Translations under genes and position numbers: made by a program | Shown here: one piece after another, positions 1-9,028 of the stretch | Layout: each line of letters begins with the position of its first letter | Numbering within the stretch: the first letter of the stretch is position 1 | Notes under the pieces: generated by a model | The model's input: the letters and a program-made list of their open reading frames with translations, nothing else | The model's database searches: none | Told to the model about the DNA's origin: nothing | Origin: JACCTU01 sp963798985 | GTDB taxonomy: Bacteria > Actinomycetota > Thermoleophilia > Gaiellales > Gaiellaceae | DNA length: 64,000 nucleotides | Direction: 5' to 3' | NCBI GenBank assembly: GCA_963798985.1 | Contig: CAWCVL010000008.1 | Span: forward strand, 1-64,000

Positions 1-2671
1 GGTATCGCGCATGTAGGGCCTGGCCTGGCGACTCGGCTGGCCCGCCCATGTTGGCAGACAGGTGACCAACGGCGACGAGTCGCGGCGCACTCGCCACGGA
101 GCGCCGTGCGCCACAAAAACGACTGTAAAACAGCTACGCCGTACATCGCCCCGCGATGCTCCACGCACGGGGTGGGAAGGACGGCCACAACGGTTGGAAA
201 GCGGGAACTATGGGGGCTGCCCAGGGGGTGTGTCGGTCGGCGGAGCCCGGCCGAGCGGCTTGCCGAGGCGTGTGACGAGTGCGTGCCGATCTCAACTGTC
301 GTCGATCCGCCGGCTCGCGTATCGCTCTTCGGCTCTAACCCCTATTTCCGGCTAGCTACCTCGACGCAACTGCTTCGGCACTCGCGGTGGACCCGCGACG
401 CGGATCCCCTTCCTTCTTTACCCCTCGGAGGCGCTGGGCCGGCGGCGAACCGCCTCGATTACGGTACCATCGACCACCGCCAGTGCCGGCGGGCAGAGCA
501 GCGAGACTGCCGCGCTGCAGCAGAACCCACTGCTCGCCTCGTGGGCGCAAGATGCCCGCGAGATGCAACTCGCGCTCGCCCTCCAAAGGGCGACTTCGCA
601 GTCGTGCACGATCACGTCGTCGTCGACGAACGGCGGTCGACGCTGCTTGCTCGCATCCAGGTGAGTGTCCGCGCCGATCGGACAGGGCCCGGCCTGCCTC
701 TCGCCCCGGACTGCTCACGGAGCCGGGCCGTACCTCAGCCTACGCATGCAGGCGCACGCATGCCACGGCCGAGCACGTCAGGTCGACGTCGTCCGCAACG
801 CGGCCCTTTCACCTACTCGCCCACGACCCGGCGCAAAATCCACCTGCTATCGCCCTCACGCGCCCCAACATCGAGGACTCCGCGTCGCTGAGGGACCGCG
901 ACCTTCGGTGAGTGGACCGAGGACGACGACTCGGACGGCGGCGGGCCGGGAGGAAGCGCCCCGCCATGTCGACCTTCGCGTGCGCCTGGCACCCCGCTCC
1001 TTGCGCCAGACGAATCCGGTGCTCAGTGTCGTCGCCTGAACTGCTCTTTGAGGTGGACGGGCGGTCGGGCCGACGGCATCGCAGGCGTGCTCGACCTCGC
1101 CGGGCGCGCGCCGGTCCGGCAGCGATTTCACCTCGACGACGGCGACCTCGCGCGGATCGCTCAGTGGTCACGCTTCGCGAACGTTCGGTGGGGCCCTCCA
1201 CGGCGGCGCAGCGGGTGCTGTACAAAGCTCGACCGGCTTCGGCGGCTAACATGTGGCAGGCCTGGTGGACCGAGTGCTCGTCGGTGTCGCGATGGCGGAG
1301 GAGGAACAGCGCCTCTTCGGCGGGTCCTCCACGACGTCGGCAGCGGCGACATCGATCTCGCCGGCCGCTTCGCCGAGTTCCTCGAACGCCTCCATGCGAT
1401 CGTGGGCGCATTCGCCGATCCGATGCCGCTGGACGCTTGGGCCTCTACGATCAACAAGGCCGTCGACAACCTCACGGCCTCTCACGGCCAAGCGGCCTGG
1501 CAGCGGGTACCAACTCGGGCGTGTTCAGACAAGGACCTCCTCGCCGAGGCCACGACGGGCGGTGCGGTCGTGCAGACGAAGCTCGCGCGGGCCGAGATCC
1601 GTGCGTTGCTGGCCGACCGTCTTCGGGGCCGACCCACGCGAGCGAGCTTTCGCACCGGACACCTCACGATCTGCACCCTGCGCTTCCTGGCAATCCCAGG
1701 CTCGGTGCCGCATCGGGTGGTCTGCCTGATGGAACGAGATGACGGTGCCTCTCTCCGCCATACTGCTAGGGGGGGTGACGACCTGTTGCTCGTCGATCCG
1801 CACGTGGGGGATCGCGACGTCCGCGGTGAGGGATCGTCAGTCCCGGCTGGACGCGGTGCTCTCCGCGACCGACCACCTCGTGATCACGTACGGCGGCTCG
1901 GGACGAGCTTGGAATTGGGTCTCCGGCGCCCCCCGGGCGGTCCCTCTCGGAGAACTGCTGGACGTCATCGACCGCACCGTACGCGCGGCCGAGGGGGTCG
2001 CCGAATGCAACTGCTCGCGACCAGGTGGTCGTCGAGCACCCGCTCCAGCCGTTCGATGTGAGGAACTTCCACGCGGGCGCGCTCATGCCGGAGTGGACGT
2101 GGAGCTTCGATCGAGTCGCGCTCGAGGGGCGCGGGCGCGGCCGCGGGCGAGCGCGTGGACATGCCTCTCCGTTTTCCTCGCCAAACCGCTGTCGACGGCG
2201 TTGGCGTCAGTGGTCGAGCTCGATGAGCTCGTCCGGTTCGCTCAGCAGCCGGTCCGGACGCTTCTCCGGTAGCGGCCTCGGCGCCGCCCCCTGCAGCGCG
2301 CGGAAGACCAAGACCCACTCGACGCGCTCTCGGTTCGATGAAATCGGACGGTGTCGAGCGCTGGCGGGTGGGCGAGCGGCTGCTCGAGGCCCGACTCGCG
2401 GGGTCATTCCAGGACGCTTGCAGTCCGCGCGGACCTCCCACGTGGCGAACTGCCGCCCGACAAACTCGCTCAGCCCGTGCTCGCGGACGTCTGTCCCGCT
2501 GTCGACCAACTCGTCGCGGCGGCAGCGGACTTCCTTCCATTCACTCATCGGGCGCCTCGGTCCATATCCGGCTTCTTTGAGCTCCCGGGAGGTCGGACGC
2601 TCGTCGGCACCGCACCCTGCATATTCGCGGCGAACTGATCGCCACCCTGACCTACTCGCGGTGTCGGGACC
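1..2671 (+). pseudogene. recC: Second, inverted and indel-riddled copy of recC
   Basis: Translating the plus strand in pieces gives the same RecC sequence that the minus strand encodes at 2672-5603, running from about residue 105 at the window edge to the C-terminal region near 2670. Shared stretches include DESRRTR, LFGSNP versus LFGLTR, VVVDERRSTLLARIQ, CPNIEDFASL-like, LADRLRGRPTRASFRTG and QPFDVRNFHAGALMPEWTW. No frame stays open for more than a few hundred bases. In places this copy keeps a better frame than its partner: DLARIAQWSR reads through near 1150, where the other arm is shifted. The two arms therefore carry independent errors, as expected of two raw reads of one molecule. A true decayed duplicate is possible but less likely. 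Confidence 0.8.
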
Positions 2672-5290
2672 CAAGTGGCGAGCCGATGCCTGGGGCCGAC
2701 ACGCGAGTAGGTCAGGGTGGCGATCAGTTCGCCGCGGATGCCGGGTGCGGTGCCGACGAGCGTCCGACCTCCCGGGAGCTCCAGCCGGATATCGACCGAG
2801 GCGCCGAAGAGTAAACGGAAGGAAGTCCGCGCCGCCGCGACGAGCTGGTCGACAGCGGGACAGACGTCCGCGAGCACGGGGTCAGCGAGCAGGTCGGGCG
2901 GCAGTTCGCCACGTGCGATCTCCGCGCGGATGCAAGCGTCCATGTCTGACCCGCGAGTCGGGCCTCGAGCAGCCGCTCGCCCACCCGCCAGCGCTCGAGC
3001 GCGTCCAACTCGACCGAGAGCGCGTCGTGCGGGTCTTCGTCTCTTGCGCTCCCGGTGACACCGAGTCGCTGCCGGAGGAAGGCCCTGACCGGCTGCTGAG
3101 CGAACCGGACGAGCTCATCGAGCTCGACCACTGACGTCGACGCGGTCGACAGCGGTTTGGCGAGGAACGGAGGCATGTCCACGCGCTCGCCCGCCAGCGC
3201 CCGCGCACCCTCGAGCGCGACTCGATCGAAGCTCCACGTCCACTCCGGCATGAGCGCGCCCGCGTGGAAGTTCCTCACATCGAACGGCTGGAGCGGGTGC
3301 TCGACGACCACCTGGTCGCGAGCGGTTGCATTCGGCGACCCGCTCGGCACGCGTGCGGTGCGGTCGACGACGTCCAGCAGTTCTCCGAGAGGGACCGCCG
3401 GGGGGCGCCGGAGGTTCGTCCGCTCGTCCCGAGCCGCGTACGTGATCACGAGGTGGTCGGTCGCGGAGAGCACCGCGTCCAGCAGCAACTGACGATCCTC
3501 ACTGCGGACGTCGCGATCGCCCACGTGCGGATCGACGAGCAACAGGTCGTCGCCGTCGCGCGCGGTCTGGCGGGGAAAGACACCGTCGTCCAAGCCCATC
3601 AGGCAGACCACCCGATGCGGCACCGACCTCATGGGGACGAGGGTGCAGATCGTGAGGTGTCCGGTGCGAAAGCTCGCTCGCGTGGGTCGGCCCCGAAGAC
3701 GGTCGGCCAGCAACGCACGGATCTCGGCCCGCGCGAGCTTCGTCTGCACGACCGCACCGCCCGTCGTGGCCTCGGCGAGGAGGTCCTCAGAACCGCCCGA
3801 GTTGGTCCCGCTGCCAAGCCGCTTGGCCGTGAGAGGCCGTGAGGTTGTCGACGGCCTCGCTGATCGCAGAGGCCCAAGCGTCCAGCGGCATCGGATCGGC
3901 GAATGCGCCCACGATCGCATGGAGGCGTTCGAGGAACTCGGCGAAGCGGCCGGCGAGATCGATGTCACCGCTGCCGACGTCGTCGAGCGGCAGCACTCCA
4001 CCGAAGAGGCGCTGTTCCTCCTCCGCCATCGCGACACCGACGAGCACTCGGTCCCACCCGGCCTGCCACGTGTTCGCCCGAAGCCGGTCGAGCTTGTACG
4101 GCGCCCGCTGCGCCGCATCGAGGCCCCACCGAACACCCGCGTCGCGTGACCACTGAGCGATCCCGCGAGGTCGCCGTCGTCGAGGTGAAAGCGCTGCCGG
4201 ACCGGGGCGCGCCCGGCGAGGTCGAGCACCTGCGATGCCGTCAGCCGACCGCCCGTCACCTCAAGCAGTTCGGCGAGGACACTGAGCACCGGATTCGTCT
4301 GGCGCAAGGAGCGGTCTGCCAGGCGCACGCGAAGGTCGACACGGCGCGACGCTCCGGGCCTGCCGCCGTCCGAGTCGTCGTCCTCGGTCCGTTCACCGAA
4401 GGTCGCATCGATCAGTGACGCGAAGTCCTCGATGTTGGGGCACATGACCACGATGTCGCGTGGCTCGAGCGACGGGTCGTGGGCGAGTAGGTGAAGGACG
4501 GCGTCGCGGACGACCTCAACCTGACGTGCTCGGCCGTGGCATGCGTGCACCTGCAGGCTTCGATCCGTCGGCTCCAGTACGGCCCGCGCGTCGGCGTTCG
4601 GGGCGAGCGGCAGGCCGGGCGGTCTCCGATCGGCGCGGACGTCCGCCTGGATGCGAGCAAGCAGCGTCGACCGCCGTTCGTCGACGACGACGTGATCGTG
4701 CACGACTGCGGAGTCGCTGTGGAGGGCGAGCACGAGTTGCATCTCGCGGGCGTCTTGCGCCCACGAGGCGAGCAGTGGGTTCTGCGGCAGCGCAGCAGTC
4801 TCGTCCTCTGCCCGCCGCACGATCGGCGGTCGATCGTGCGTGATCGAGGCGATTCGCGCCCACAGCGCCTCCGAGGGGTGAAGCAGGAAGAGATGCACGT
4901 CGCGGGTCACCGCGAGTGCCGACAGTACGTCGAGGTAGCTAGCCGGAAATCGGGTCAGGCCGAAGAGCGACACGCGAGCCGGCAGATCGACGACAGTTGG
5001 ATCGGCACGCAGTACGTCACACGCCTCGGCAAGCCGCTCAGCCAGGCTCGGCCGGCCGATTCGCGCCCTCAGTCGCCTCCATAGTTCCGCTTGCCAACCG
5101 TTGTCGCGTCCTTCCACCCATGCGTGGAGCATCGCGGGGCGATGTACGGCGTAGCTGTCGTACAGGTCGGCGATGTGGCGCACGGCGCTCAGTCGGCGAG
5201 TGCGCCGCGACTCGTCCGCGTCGTCACCTGCTCTGCCGACGTGGGCGGCCAGCGTCGCCAGCCAGGCCTCGGCGAGCGACTCCTCGACCA
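1..5290. repeat. Large imperfect palindrome centred near 2.68 kb
   Basis: Bases 1-2671 are the reverse complement of about 2691-5290, with frequent indels and substitutions. The innermost arms are clean: CTGATCGCCACCCTGACCTA ends near 2654, and its complement restarts near 2706. The turn carries only about 20 bases present in one arm and not the other. A 2.6-kb perfect-to-imperfect palindrome with almost no loop is typical of a fold-back read, or of an assembler joining the two strands of one molecule. Confidence 0.85.
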
Positions 5291-5603
5291 CGTCGAGCAG
5301 CGGCCACACGGAACGCGCCGGCAACCACGGGTCAACTTCGCGATCGATGCCGAGGGCCGCGGCCACGGCCCCGGTGACGAGCCGACCGGGGAATTGAAAG
5401 TCGACGTTCGCGCACACGCCGTCGGCTCGGCCAGGCGACGTGCCGATGACGGACGACAGCCGCTGCGCGAGCCACCGTTCGACACCACGCGTCGGAACGG
5501 AGACAACCTCGGGCTTCATGAGATCCTCCAGCGGCGACCTGACGACGCTGCCGAGCGCGGCGACGAGTCCGTCCGCGCGCTCCGCTCGATGGACGTGAAA
5601 CAT
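2672..5603 (-). CDS. recC: Exodeoxyribonuclease V gamma subunit RecC, truncated
   Basis: RecC is the non-catalytic scaffold of the RecBCD helicase-nuclease and reads Chi sites during double-strand break repair. From the ATG at 5603 (MFHVHRAERADGLVAALG) the translation follows RecC order: N-terminal inactive helicase domain (PTRGVERWLAQRLS, FQFPGRLV, ARVSLFGLTRFPASYL), middle part (ILRGIQ-like ARIQADVRAD, ARQVEVVRDAVLHLLA, PNIEDFASLI), then the second domain (RTGHLTICTLVPMRSVPHRVVCLMGLDDGVFPR, DEDPHDALSVE). About 970 codons are present against roughly 1,050-1,120 in the family, because the palindrome centre cuts off the C terminus. Frame slips occur near 4163, 3795 and 2955. No recB or recD is visible in the window. 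Confidence 0.85.
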
Positions 5604-5921
5604 CCCGGCGATCCCTCCTAGTGCGGAGATTGCAGCATCGCCCAGATCGTCGGCGCGCGCCAGGGGGCCGGCTACGCCCGACAGCGGTCTCGCGCTGTTC
5701 CGCCTCGAGTGCCCCACAGCGACGAGCCGACTTCGAAAGGCAACGCCAATACCCGATCGCCCATCGTCGTCTTTGCCGTCGGTTCGATGAGGAACGCCAA
5801 CGCCCTGCGCTACACGGACAAGCGCCTGCTCGGCGCGATCGCGGAATACGAGCAAGGCCTCTTGTCCCTGCTCAACGGGCTGCGACCGCGGCCCTCCTAG
5901 CGGTTGCCGGCGGGTCGCTAG
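5604..5921. other. No recognisable gene
   Basis: This gap separates the recC start from the helicase fragment. The plus strand keeps a frame from 5709 to 5900 with readable stretches (FAVGSMRNANALRYTDKRLL, AEYEQGLLSLLNGL). It has no start context or family resemblance that I can name. It may be a remnant of a gene disrupted by the rearrangement, or sequence joined wrongly. Confidence 0.3.
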
Positions 5922-6308
5922 GTTCTACGACTTCGACAATGTTCTGAGACACGCGAGTCACGAGTCGCTGTCGTGGCGCCCTACAACCAGCAGGTGCGCA
6001 GTCTCCGCGGCGCGCTGCCGGCGGGAGTGAGGGTCGGCACCGTCGACAAGTTCCAGGGCCAGGAGGCGCCGGTCGTCTTCTACTCGACGACGAGCTCGAG
6101 CGGCGAGGAGGTCCCGCGCGGCCTCGAGTTCCTGTTCTCGCGCAACCGGCTGAACGTCGCGATCTCGCGCGCGCAGTGTCTCGCGGTGTTGGTCGGGAGC
6201 CCGCGGCTGCTCGACGTGCGCACCCGCTCGGTCGACCAGATGCGGCTCGTGAACGCGCTCTGCCGGTTCGTGGAGATGTCTGTTGCGGACATTACATCAC
6301 TTCAGTAA
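5922..6308 (+). pseudogene. C-terminal fragment of RecB-like nuclease/UvrD-type helicase
   Basis: The last 110 or so residues match the C-terminal motor domain of the TM0106-type RecB-like nuclease fused to a Dna2/UPF1-like helicase. The visible motifs are VVAPYNQQV (motif IV-like), GTVDKFQGQEAPVV (motif V) and FLFSRNRLNVAISRAQ (motif VI with the arginine finger). Known members are far longer, with an N-terminal nuclease and Walker A/B motifs. Here the frame simply starts after a stop at 5919-5921 with no initiation site, so the gene is truncated at 5-prime or misassembled. Its TAA stop at 6306-6308 lies inside the operator of the next gene pair. Confidence 0.8.
6035..6063 (+). repeat. Direct repeat A1 (helicase motif V DNA)
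   Basis: These 29 bases encode GTVDKFQGQ within the helicase fragment. They recur with one mismatch at 6995-7023, on the far side of the VapBC pair. Confidence 0.85.
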
Positions 6309-6319
6309 AGTGATGTAAC
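6291..6319. promoter_or_regulatory. Palindromic operator of the first VapBC pair
   Basis: Two 12-base half-sites, ATTACATCACTT (6291-6302) and AAGTGATGTAAC (6308-6319), are reverse complements at 11 of 12 positions around a 5-base spacer. The right half abuts the antitoxin ATG at 6320, and the left half overlaps the helicase stop. The AT-rich palindrome in a 70 percent GC setting fits autorepression by the antitoxin-toxin complex, the usual control of VapBC operons. Confidence 0.75.
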
Positions 6320-6566
6320 ATGGCGCGAATGAAGCGGCTCCAGATCTCGATCGAGCCCGAGCTCGACGCCGCGCTGGGTCGCGCCGCGCGAGCGCCAGGG
6401 CGTCTCGAAGGCCGCGCTCGTACGGCGATTCGTTGCCGAGGAGCTGAAGCCCCTCCCGAAGCTGGAGGACGACCCGCTTTGGGGCTTCGTCGGTGCCGTC
6501 GAAGGCGCGTCGCGCGACTCCCGCAGTGTCGACGACGTCGTCTACGGCTCGAAGCGCCGAGCGTGA
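6320..6566 (+). CDS. vapB: VapB-type antitoxin (ribbon-helix-helix), frameshifted
   Basis: The product begins MARMKRLQISIEPELDAALG, a typical ribbon-helix-helix DNA-binding start, and after a one-base slip near 6390 continues GVSKAALVRRFVAEELKP. It ends with a toxin-neutralising tail (DDPLWGFVGAVEGASRDS, VDDVVYGSKRRA). At about 82 residues it is normal for the family. The stop TGA at 6564-6566 overlaps the GTG start of the toxin. Without the extra C near 6390 the gene would be intact, so a sequencing error is more likely than a dead antitoxin. It should bind the palindrome directly upstream. Confidence 0.8.
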
Positions 6567-6961
6567 TCTTCGTCGACACGTCGGCGTGGGTCGCGCTGGC
6601 CGCGCGGAGGGACGAACACCACGACGACGCGCTCGCGCTCCTTCGCAGGCTCGACGACGAGACGCTCGTGACATCGAACCACGTCGTCGGCGAGACCTGG
6701 ACGTTCCTGAACCGCCGCTACGGCCACGCAGCCGCGGTGTCGTTCCTCGACCGTGCCGAGTCGTCCGAGCGCGTCGAGGTCGTGTTCGTCGAGCACGAGC
6801 TCGAGGTGGATGCGCTCGCGTGGCTACGGCGGCGCGACGACCGCGAATACTCGTTCGTCGACGCGACGAGCTTCGCGGTGATGCGAACCTGGGGAATCGC
6901 CCGCGCGCTCGCGTTCGACGGCGACTTCGCGGCCGCCGGATTCACGGAGGCGAGACCCTAA
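6563..6961 (+). CDS. vapC: VapC-type PIN-domain ribonuclease toxin
   Basis: This 132-residue PIN-domain protein starts VIFVDTSAWVALAARRDEHH, giving the first metal-binding Asp in FVDTSA. It then shows the conserved Glu in HVVGETWTFLN, the Asp in YSFVDATSFAVM and the last acidic pair in LAFDGDFAAAGF. PIN toxins cut tRNA or rRNA with Mg2+ and are held inactive by the cognate VapB. The GTG start is fixed by the 4-base overlap with the antitoxin stop. The gene lies between two copies of a helicase-derived direct repeat. Confidence 0.9.
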   Translation: MIFVDTSAWVALAARRDEHHDDALALLRRLDDETLVTSNHVVGETWTFLNRRYGHAAAVSFLDRAESSERVEVVFVEHELEVDALAWLRRRDDREYSFVDATSFAVMRTWGIARALAFDGDFAAAGFTEARP

Positions 6962-6994
6962 CGACCGCGTCGCCGACTCGAGTGGTCTCGGTCA

Positions 6995-7033
6995 CGGCAC
7001 CGTCGACAAGTTTCAGGGCCAGGGCGCCGGATC
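6995..7033 (+). repeat. Direct repeat A2 (copy of helicase motif V DNA)
   Basis: CGGCACCGTCGACAAGTT then CAGGGCCAGG repeats 6035-6063 with a single C-to-T change, and the match goes on for about 9 bases after a small gap (GCGCCGG). No helicase frame surrounds it. It is a stray duplicated fragment that brackets the VapBC pair together with the first copy. Confidence 0.8.
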
Positions 7034-7035
7034 GG

Positions 7036-7473
7036 CTAGCCGCCAAACCCGAGCCGGCGCATCCACGCGACGTATTCACGGACGTAAGCGGGGAAGTCGC
7101 CGGCGAGCTCGACCGCCGCCTGGTAGATGCCTGCTGCGCGGATGTCCGGGTACTCGTGCTGGAGCTGGTTCCGCGCCTCCAAGATGCCGCGCCAGCGCCG
7201 AGTGCGATCAGCGCCGAACACCTTCTCTCGCTCGAGCAGCCGCAGGTTGGTCGGACGATCGCCAGGCGTGAGAGCGGCCTCTTCGAGACCGAGCTCGTTC
7301 AGCTCGGCGACGTAGTTGCAGAGGATCTCGAACGCCCGCTCGAGTGGGTAGACCTCGCTACTGAGTCGCTCGGGGTCGGTAAGCCGGGAGGCCTGGACGA
7401 ACTGCTCTTCGGTTGTCCTCTCGAGGACGTACGCCAGCGCCTCGTAGTGGCGGCGCATGTCCGCCAGGCGCAC
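7036..7473 (-). CDS. hepT: HepT-like toxin (RX4-6H ribonuclease/AMPylated partner)
   Basis: This 145-residue alpha-helical protein carries the HepT/DUF86 signature RNQLQHEYPD (R-x4-H-x-Y), the motif AMPylated by the MNT partner in known MNT-HepT systems. Surrounding helices read VYPLERAFEILCNYVAELNE and GIYQAAVELAGDFPAYVREY, typical of the HEPN fold. It lies 25 bp downstream of the MNT gene on the same strand, the usual order for this module. The start could be the GTG at 7473 or the ATG at 7458 (MRRHYEALAYV). HEPN toxins degrade RNA, and neutralisation by AMPylation is known for the family but not shown here. Confidence 0.85.
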   Translation of the reverse strand: MRLADMRRHYEALAYVLERTTEEQFVQASRLTDPERLSSEVYPLERAFEILCNYVAELNELGLEEAALTPGDRPTNLRLLEREKVFGADRTRRWRGILEARNQLQHEYPDIRAAGIYQAAVELAGDFPAYVREYVAWMRRLGFGG

Positions 7474-7498
7474 GGCGATCTTCCGCGGAAGAGGGCCT

Positions 7499-8077
7499 CT
7501 ACCGCGAGCCAGCGGTCATCCCCCTTGCGATCTGGTCGAGCGCATCGGGAGCTTCCCAGGCGACGCGCTGGAGGCGCTCGTCTTCCGCGCGCGCCCGCCG
7601 GATGATCTGCCGCTCGCGCCGCCTGAGCCGAGCCCAGTCGCCGTCGCGGTCGACGAGGACACGGCCGTCGCTGAGGACGTCGGCCAGGAGCAGCGGGGCC
7701 TCCCCGGCCTGCTCCAACGAGACCAACTGGACGCGACGCCCACTCGCCTCCTGAAGTGCATCGACGAGATCGGCGCGAGCCCGATGATCGTCGCGGCGGA
7801 GACGGACGAGCACGTCCAGGTCACTGTCAGGTTGCTCCGAACCCCGGGCGACGCTCCCGAAAAGCACCGCCAGCCGAACGTTCGGGTGCTTGCGCAACGC
7901 CTCGAGTGACCGGCTCAGCATCGGCCACCGCGCGCGAACATAGCTGCGCTCGCTCGGCGGGATGACCACTTCCCGCGCGCCACGGAGTGAGGCGCGAAGC
8001 AAGCCGCGGTCAGCGGCACGGCGAAGCGTGCGCCCATGCACTCCGACGTCCTGAGCAAGCACGTCCAGCTCGGTCAT
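7499..8077 (-). CDS. mntA: MNT-type nucleotidyltransferase antitoxin with HTH N terminus
   Basis: From the ATG at 8077 (MTELDVLAQDVGVHGRTLRR) the first 60 or so residues look like a small helix-turn-helix. A minimal nucleotidyltransferase domain follows, with the hallmark G-S-x10-D-x-D motif in LFGSVARGSEQPDSDLDVLV. This domain type AMPylates a HepT tyrosine to silence the toxin. An upstream start at 8110 is open but would cover the operator repeats, so 8077 is preferred. The C-terminal 40 residues are Arg-rich (RRRERQIIRRARAEDERLQR). The fused DNA-binding domain suggests that the antitoxin represses its own promoter directly. Confidence 0.85.
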   Translation of the reverse strand: MTELDVLAQDVGVHGRTLRRAADRGLLRASLRGAREVVIPPSERSYVRARWPMLSRSLEALRKHPNVRLAVLFGSVARGSEQPDSDLDVLVRLRRDDHRARADLVDALQEASGRRVQLVSLEQAGEAPLLLADVLSDGRVLVDRDGDWARLRRRERQIIRRARAEDERLQRVAWEAPDALDQIARGMTAGSR

Positions 8078-8079
8078 GG

Positions 8080-8110
8080 TGTGTCCAATATACACCGAAC
8101 ATGTGTCCAA
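8080..8110 (-). promoter_or_regulatory. Direct-repeat operator upstream of mntA
   Basis: TGTGTCCAA occurs at 8080-8088 and again at 8102-8110, exactly 22 bp (two helical turns) apart, just in front of the mntA ATG. A TATATT-like box lies between them on the minus strand. Two same-face sites are what an HTH antitoxin would use for autorepression. Confidence 0.6.
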
Positions 8111-8114
8111 AGCG

Positions 8115-8156
8115 AGTGTACATAAACCGGTACACTAGCTGTACGTAATCATGTAC
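8115..8156 (+). promoter_or_regulatory. Inverted-repeat operator upstream of the Phd-RelE pair
   Basis: AGTGTAC (8115-8121) and GTACACT (8130-8136) form a 7-base inverted repeat with an 8-base spacer. GTAC recurs at 8141-8144 and 8153-8156. The cluster lies 9 to 50 bp ahead of the antitoxin ATG at 8166. The two divergent toxin-antitoxin operons share this 88-bp intergenic strip. Confidence 0.6.
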
Positions 8157-8165
8157 AATCCGGCC

Positions 8166-8438
8166 ATGCCAAAGAAGGTCTCGTTCACGAAGGCGCGAGC
8201 CGAGCTCAGCGATCTCCTCGACGACGTGGAGCGCTCGCACGAGCACGTCGAGATCACGCGTAACGGCCGGCCGGCAGCCGTGCTCATGTCGCCCGAGGAG
8301 TACGAGGTGATCCAGGAGACGCTCGAGATCCTCGGAGACCCCGAGACGCTCGAGGATCTTCGTCAGAGCGAGGCAGACGTCCAGGCGGGACGACTTCATA
8401 CGTTGGACGAGGTGAGGCGCGAGCTCGGACTTGCTTGA
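8166..8438 (+). CDS. Phd/YefM-family antitoxin
   Basis: The 90-residue product MPKKVSFTKARAELSDLLDD has the Phd/YefM N-terminal DNA-binding fold (the F-T-K-A-R-A-E-L-S-D-L motif), then HVEITRNGRPAAVLMSPEEY, one of the most recognisable segments of this family. The acidic C-terminal tail (LEDLRQSEADVQAGRLHTLD) would mask the toxin. The ATG at 8166 is chosen because the conserved domain starts there; the ATG at 8151 lies in the operator. The stop overlaps the toxin start by 8 bp. Confidence 0.9.
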   Translation: MPKKVSFTKARAELSDLLDDVERSHEHVEITRNGRPAAVLMSPEEYEVIQETLEILGDPETLEDLRQSEADVQAGRLHTLDEVRRELGLA

Positions 8439-8694
8439 GCTCCGGCTCACTCGTCGCGCCCGACAGCAACTGCTCGCTCTTCCGAGCCCGCTTCGAGAAG
8501 CAGCCACTGAGACCCTCGAACGAATTGCGATCGATCCGCAGAGCGAAGGCAAGGAGCTGGTCGGCCGTCTGCGCGGCCTGTGGTCAGCACGCGTCGGGAA
8601 CTACCGGGTGCTCTACACGATCGAGCAACGGGTCGTGATCGTGCGTGCGATCCGGCACCGCGCAATCGCGTATCGCGGCCGACAGCAGAGTTGA
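8431..8694 (+). CDS. relE: RelE/ParE-family toxin
   Basis: The 87-residue basic protein starts at a TTG (MLELRLTRRARQQLLALPSP) and shows the RelE core: a helix pair, GRLRGLWSARVGNYRVLYTI and a final strand VVIVRAIRHRAIAY. RelE toxins cleave mRNA in the ribosomal A site; ParE relatives poison gyrase. The conserved R-V-G-x-Y-R-V-L-Y segment supports RelE. The overlap with the Phd-type antitoxin fixes translational coupling. Mixed Phd-RelE pairing is common. Confidence 0.9.
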   Translation: MLELRLTRRARQQLLALPSPLREAATETLERIAIDPQSEGKELVGRLRGLWSARVGNYRVLYTIEQRVVIVRAIRHRAIAYRGRQQS

Positions 8695-8724
8695 GGGTGA
8701 TGACTTTTCGGTGTAGGGCACGTC

Positions 8725-8744
8725 GTGCTAGCACAGTGCTAGCA
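8725..8744 (+). promoter_or_regulatory. Tandem palindromic operator of the second RHH-PIN pair
   Basis: GTGCTAGCA appears at 8725-8733 and 8736-8744, an 11-bp step (one helical turn). Each contains the perfect palindrome TGCTAGCA, and the second includes the A of the antitoxin ATG. Tandem same-face palindromes are the expected operator for ribbon-helix-helix dimers. Confidence 0.75.
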
Positions 8745-9028
8745 TGACGAACGTGCCGACCTTGCACATCCGCAACGTCCCAAAGTCGATCTACGACGCG
8801 CTCAAGCGTCGAGCCGATCGCAACAGTCGCTCGTTGAACATGGAGGTGATCGAGGCGCTCGAGGTCTCGGTCGCGGACGAGCGCCGGTCGCGCGCGCTCC
8901 TGCGTCGGCTCGACGCACTGCGGGCCGAGTTCCTCCTGCCGGACGACGCGCCGAAGCCGGAAGACGTGATCCGGGAGGCACGCGAGGCGCGTGTCGGTGA
9001 GCTCGAGCGTCGTGCGCGCGGTTCTTGA
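8744..9028 (+). CDS. FitA/VapB-type ribbon-helix-helix antitoxin
   Basis: The 94-residue protein has an Arc/FitA N terminus: LHIRNVPKSIYDALKRRADR followed by NSRSLNMEVIEALE (strand-helix-helix). The C-terminal part (FLLPDDAPKPEDVIREAREA) would wrap the toxin. It overlaps the PIN gene by 38 bp. The start is fixed by the operator, which ends at the first base of the ATG. Confidence 0.88.
   Translation: MTNVPTLHIRNVPKSIYDALKRRADRNSRSLNMEVIEALEVSVADERRSRALLRRLDALRAEFLLPDDAPKPEDVIREAREARVGELERRARGS

Noticed and set aside
1..2660. Several 100-370-codon plus and minus frames as separate novel genes
   Set aside because: Their translations are frame-shifted pieces or antisense shadows of RecC.
8080..8160. 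CRISPR-like or attachment-site repeats
   Set aside because: Only two or three short units with operator geometry next to antitoxin genes; no spacers, no integrase.
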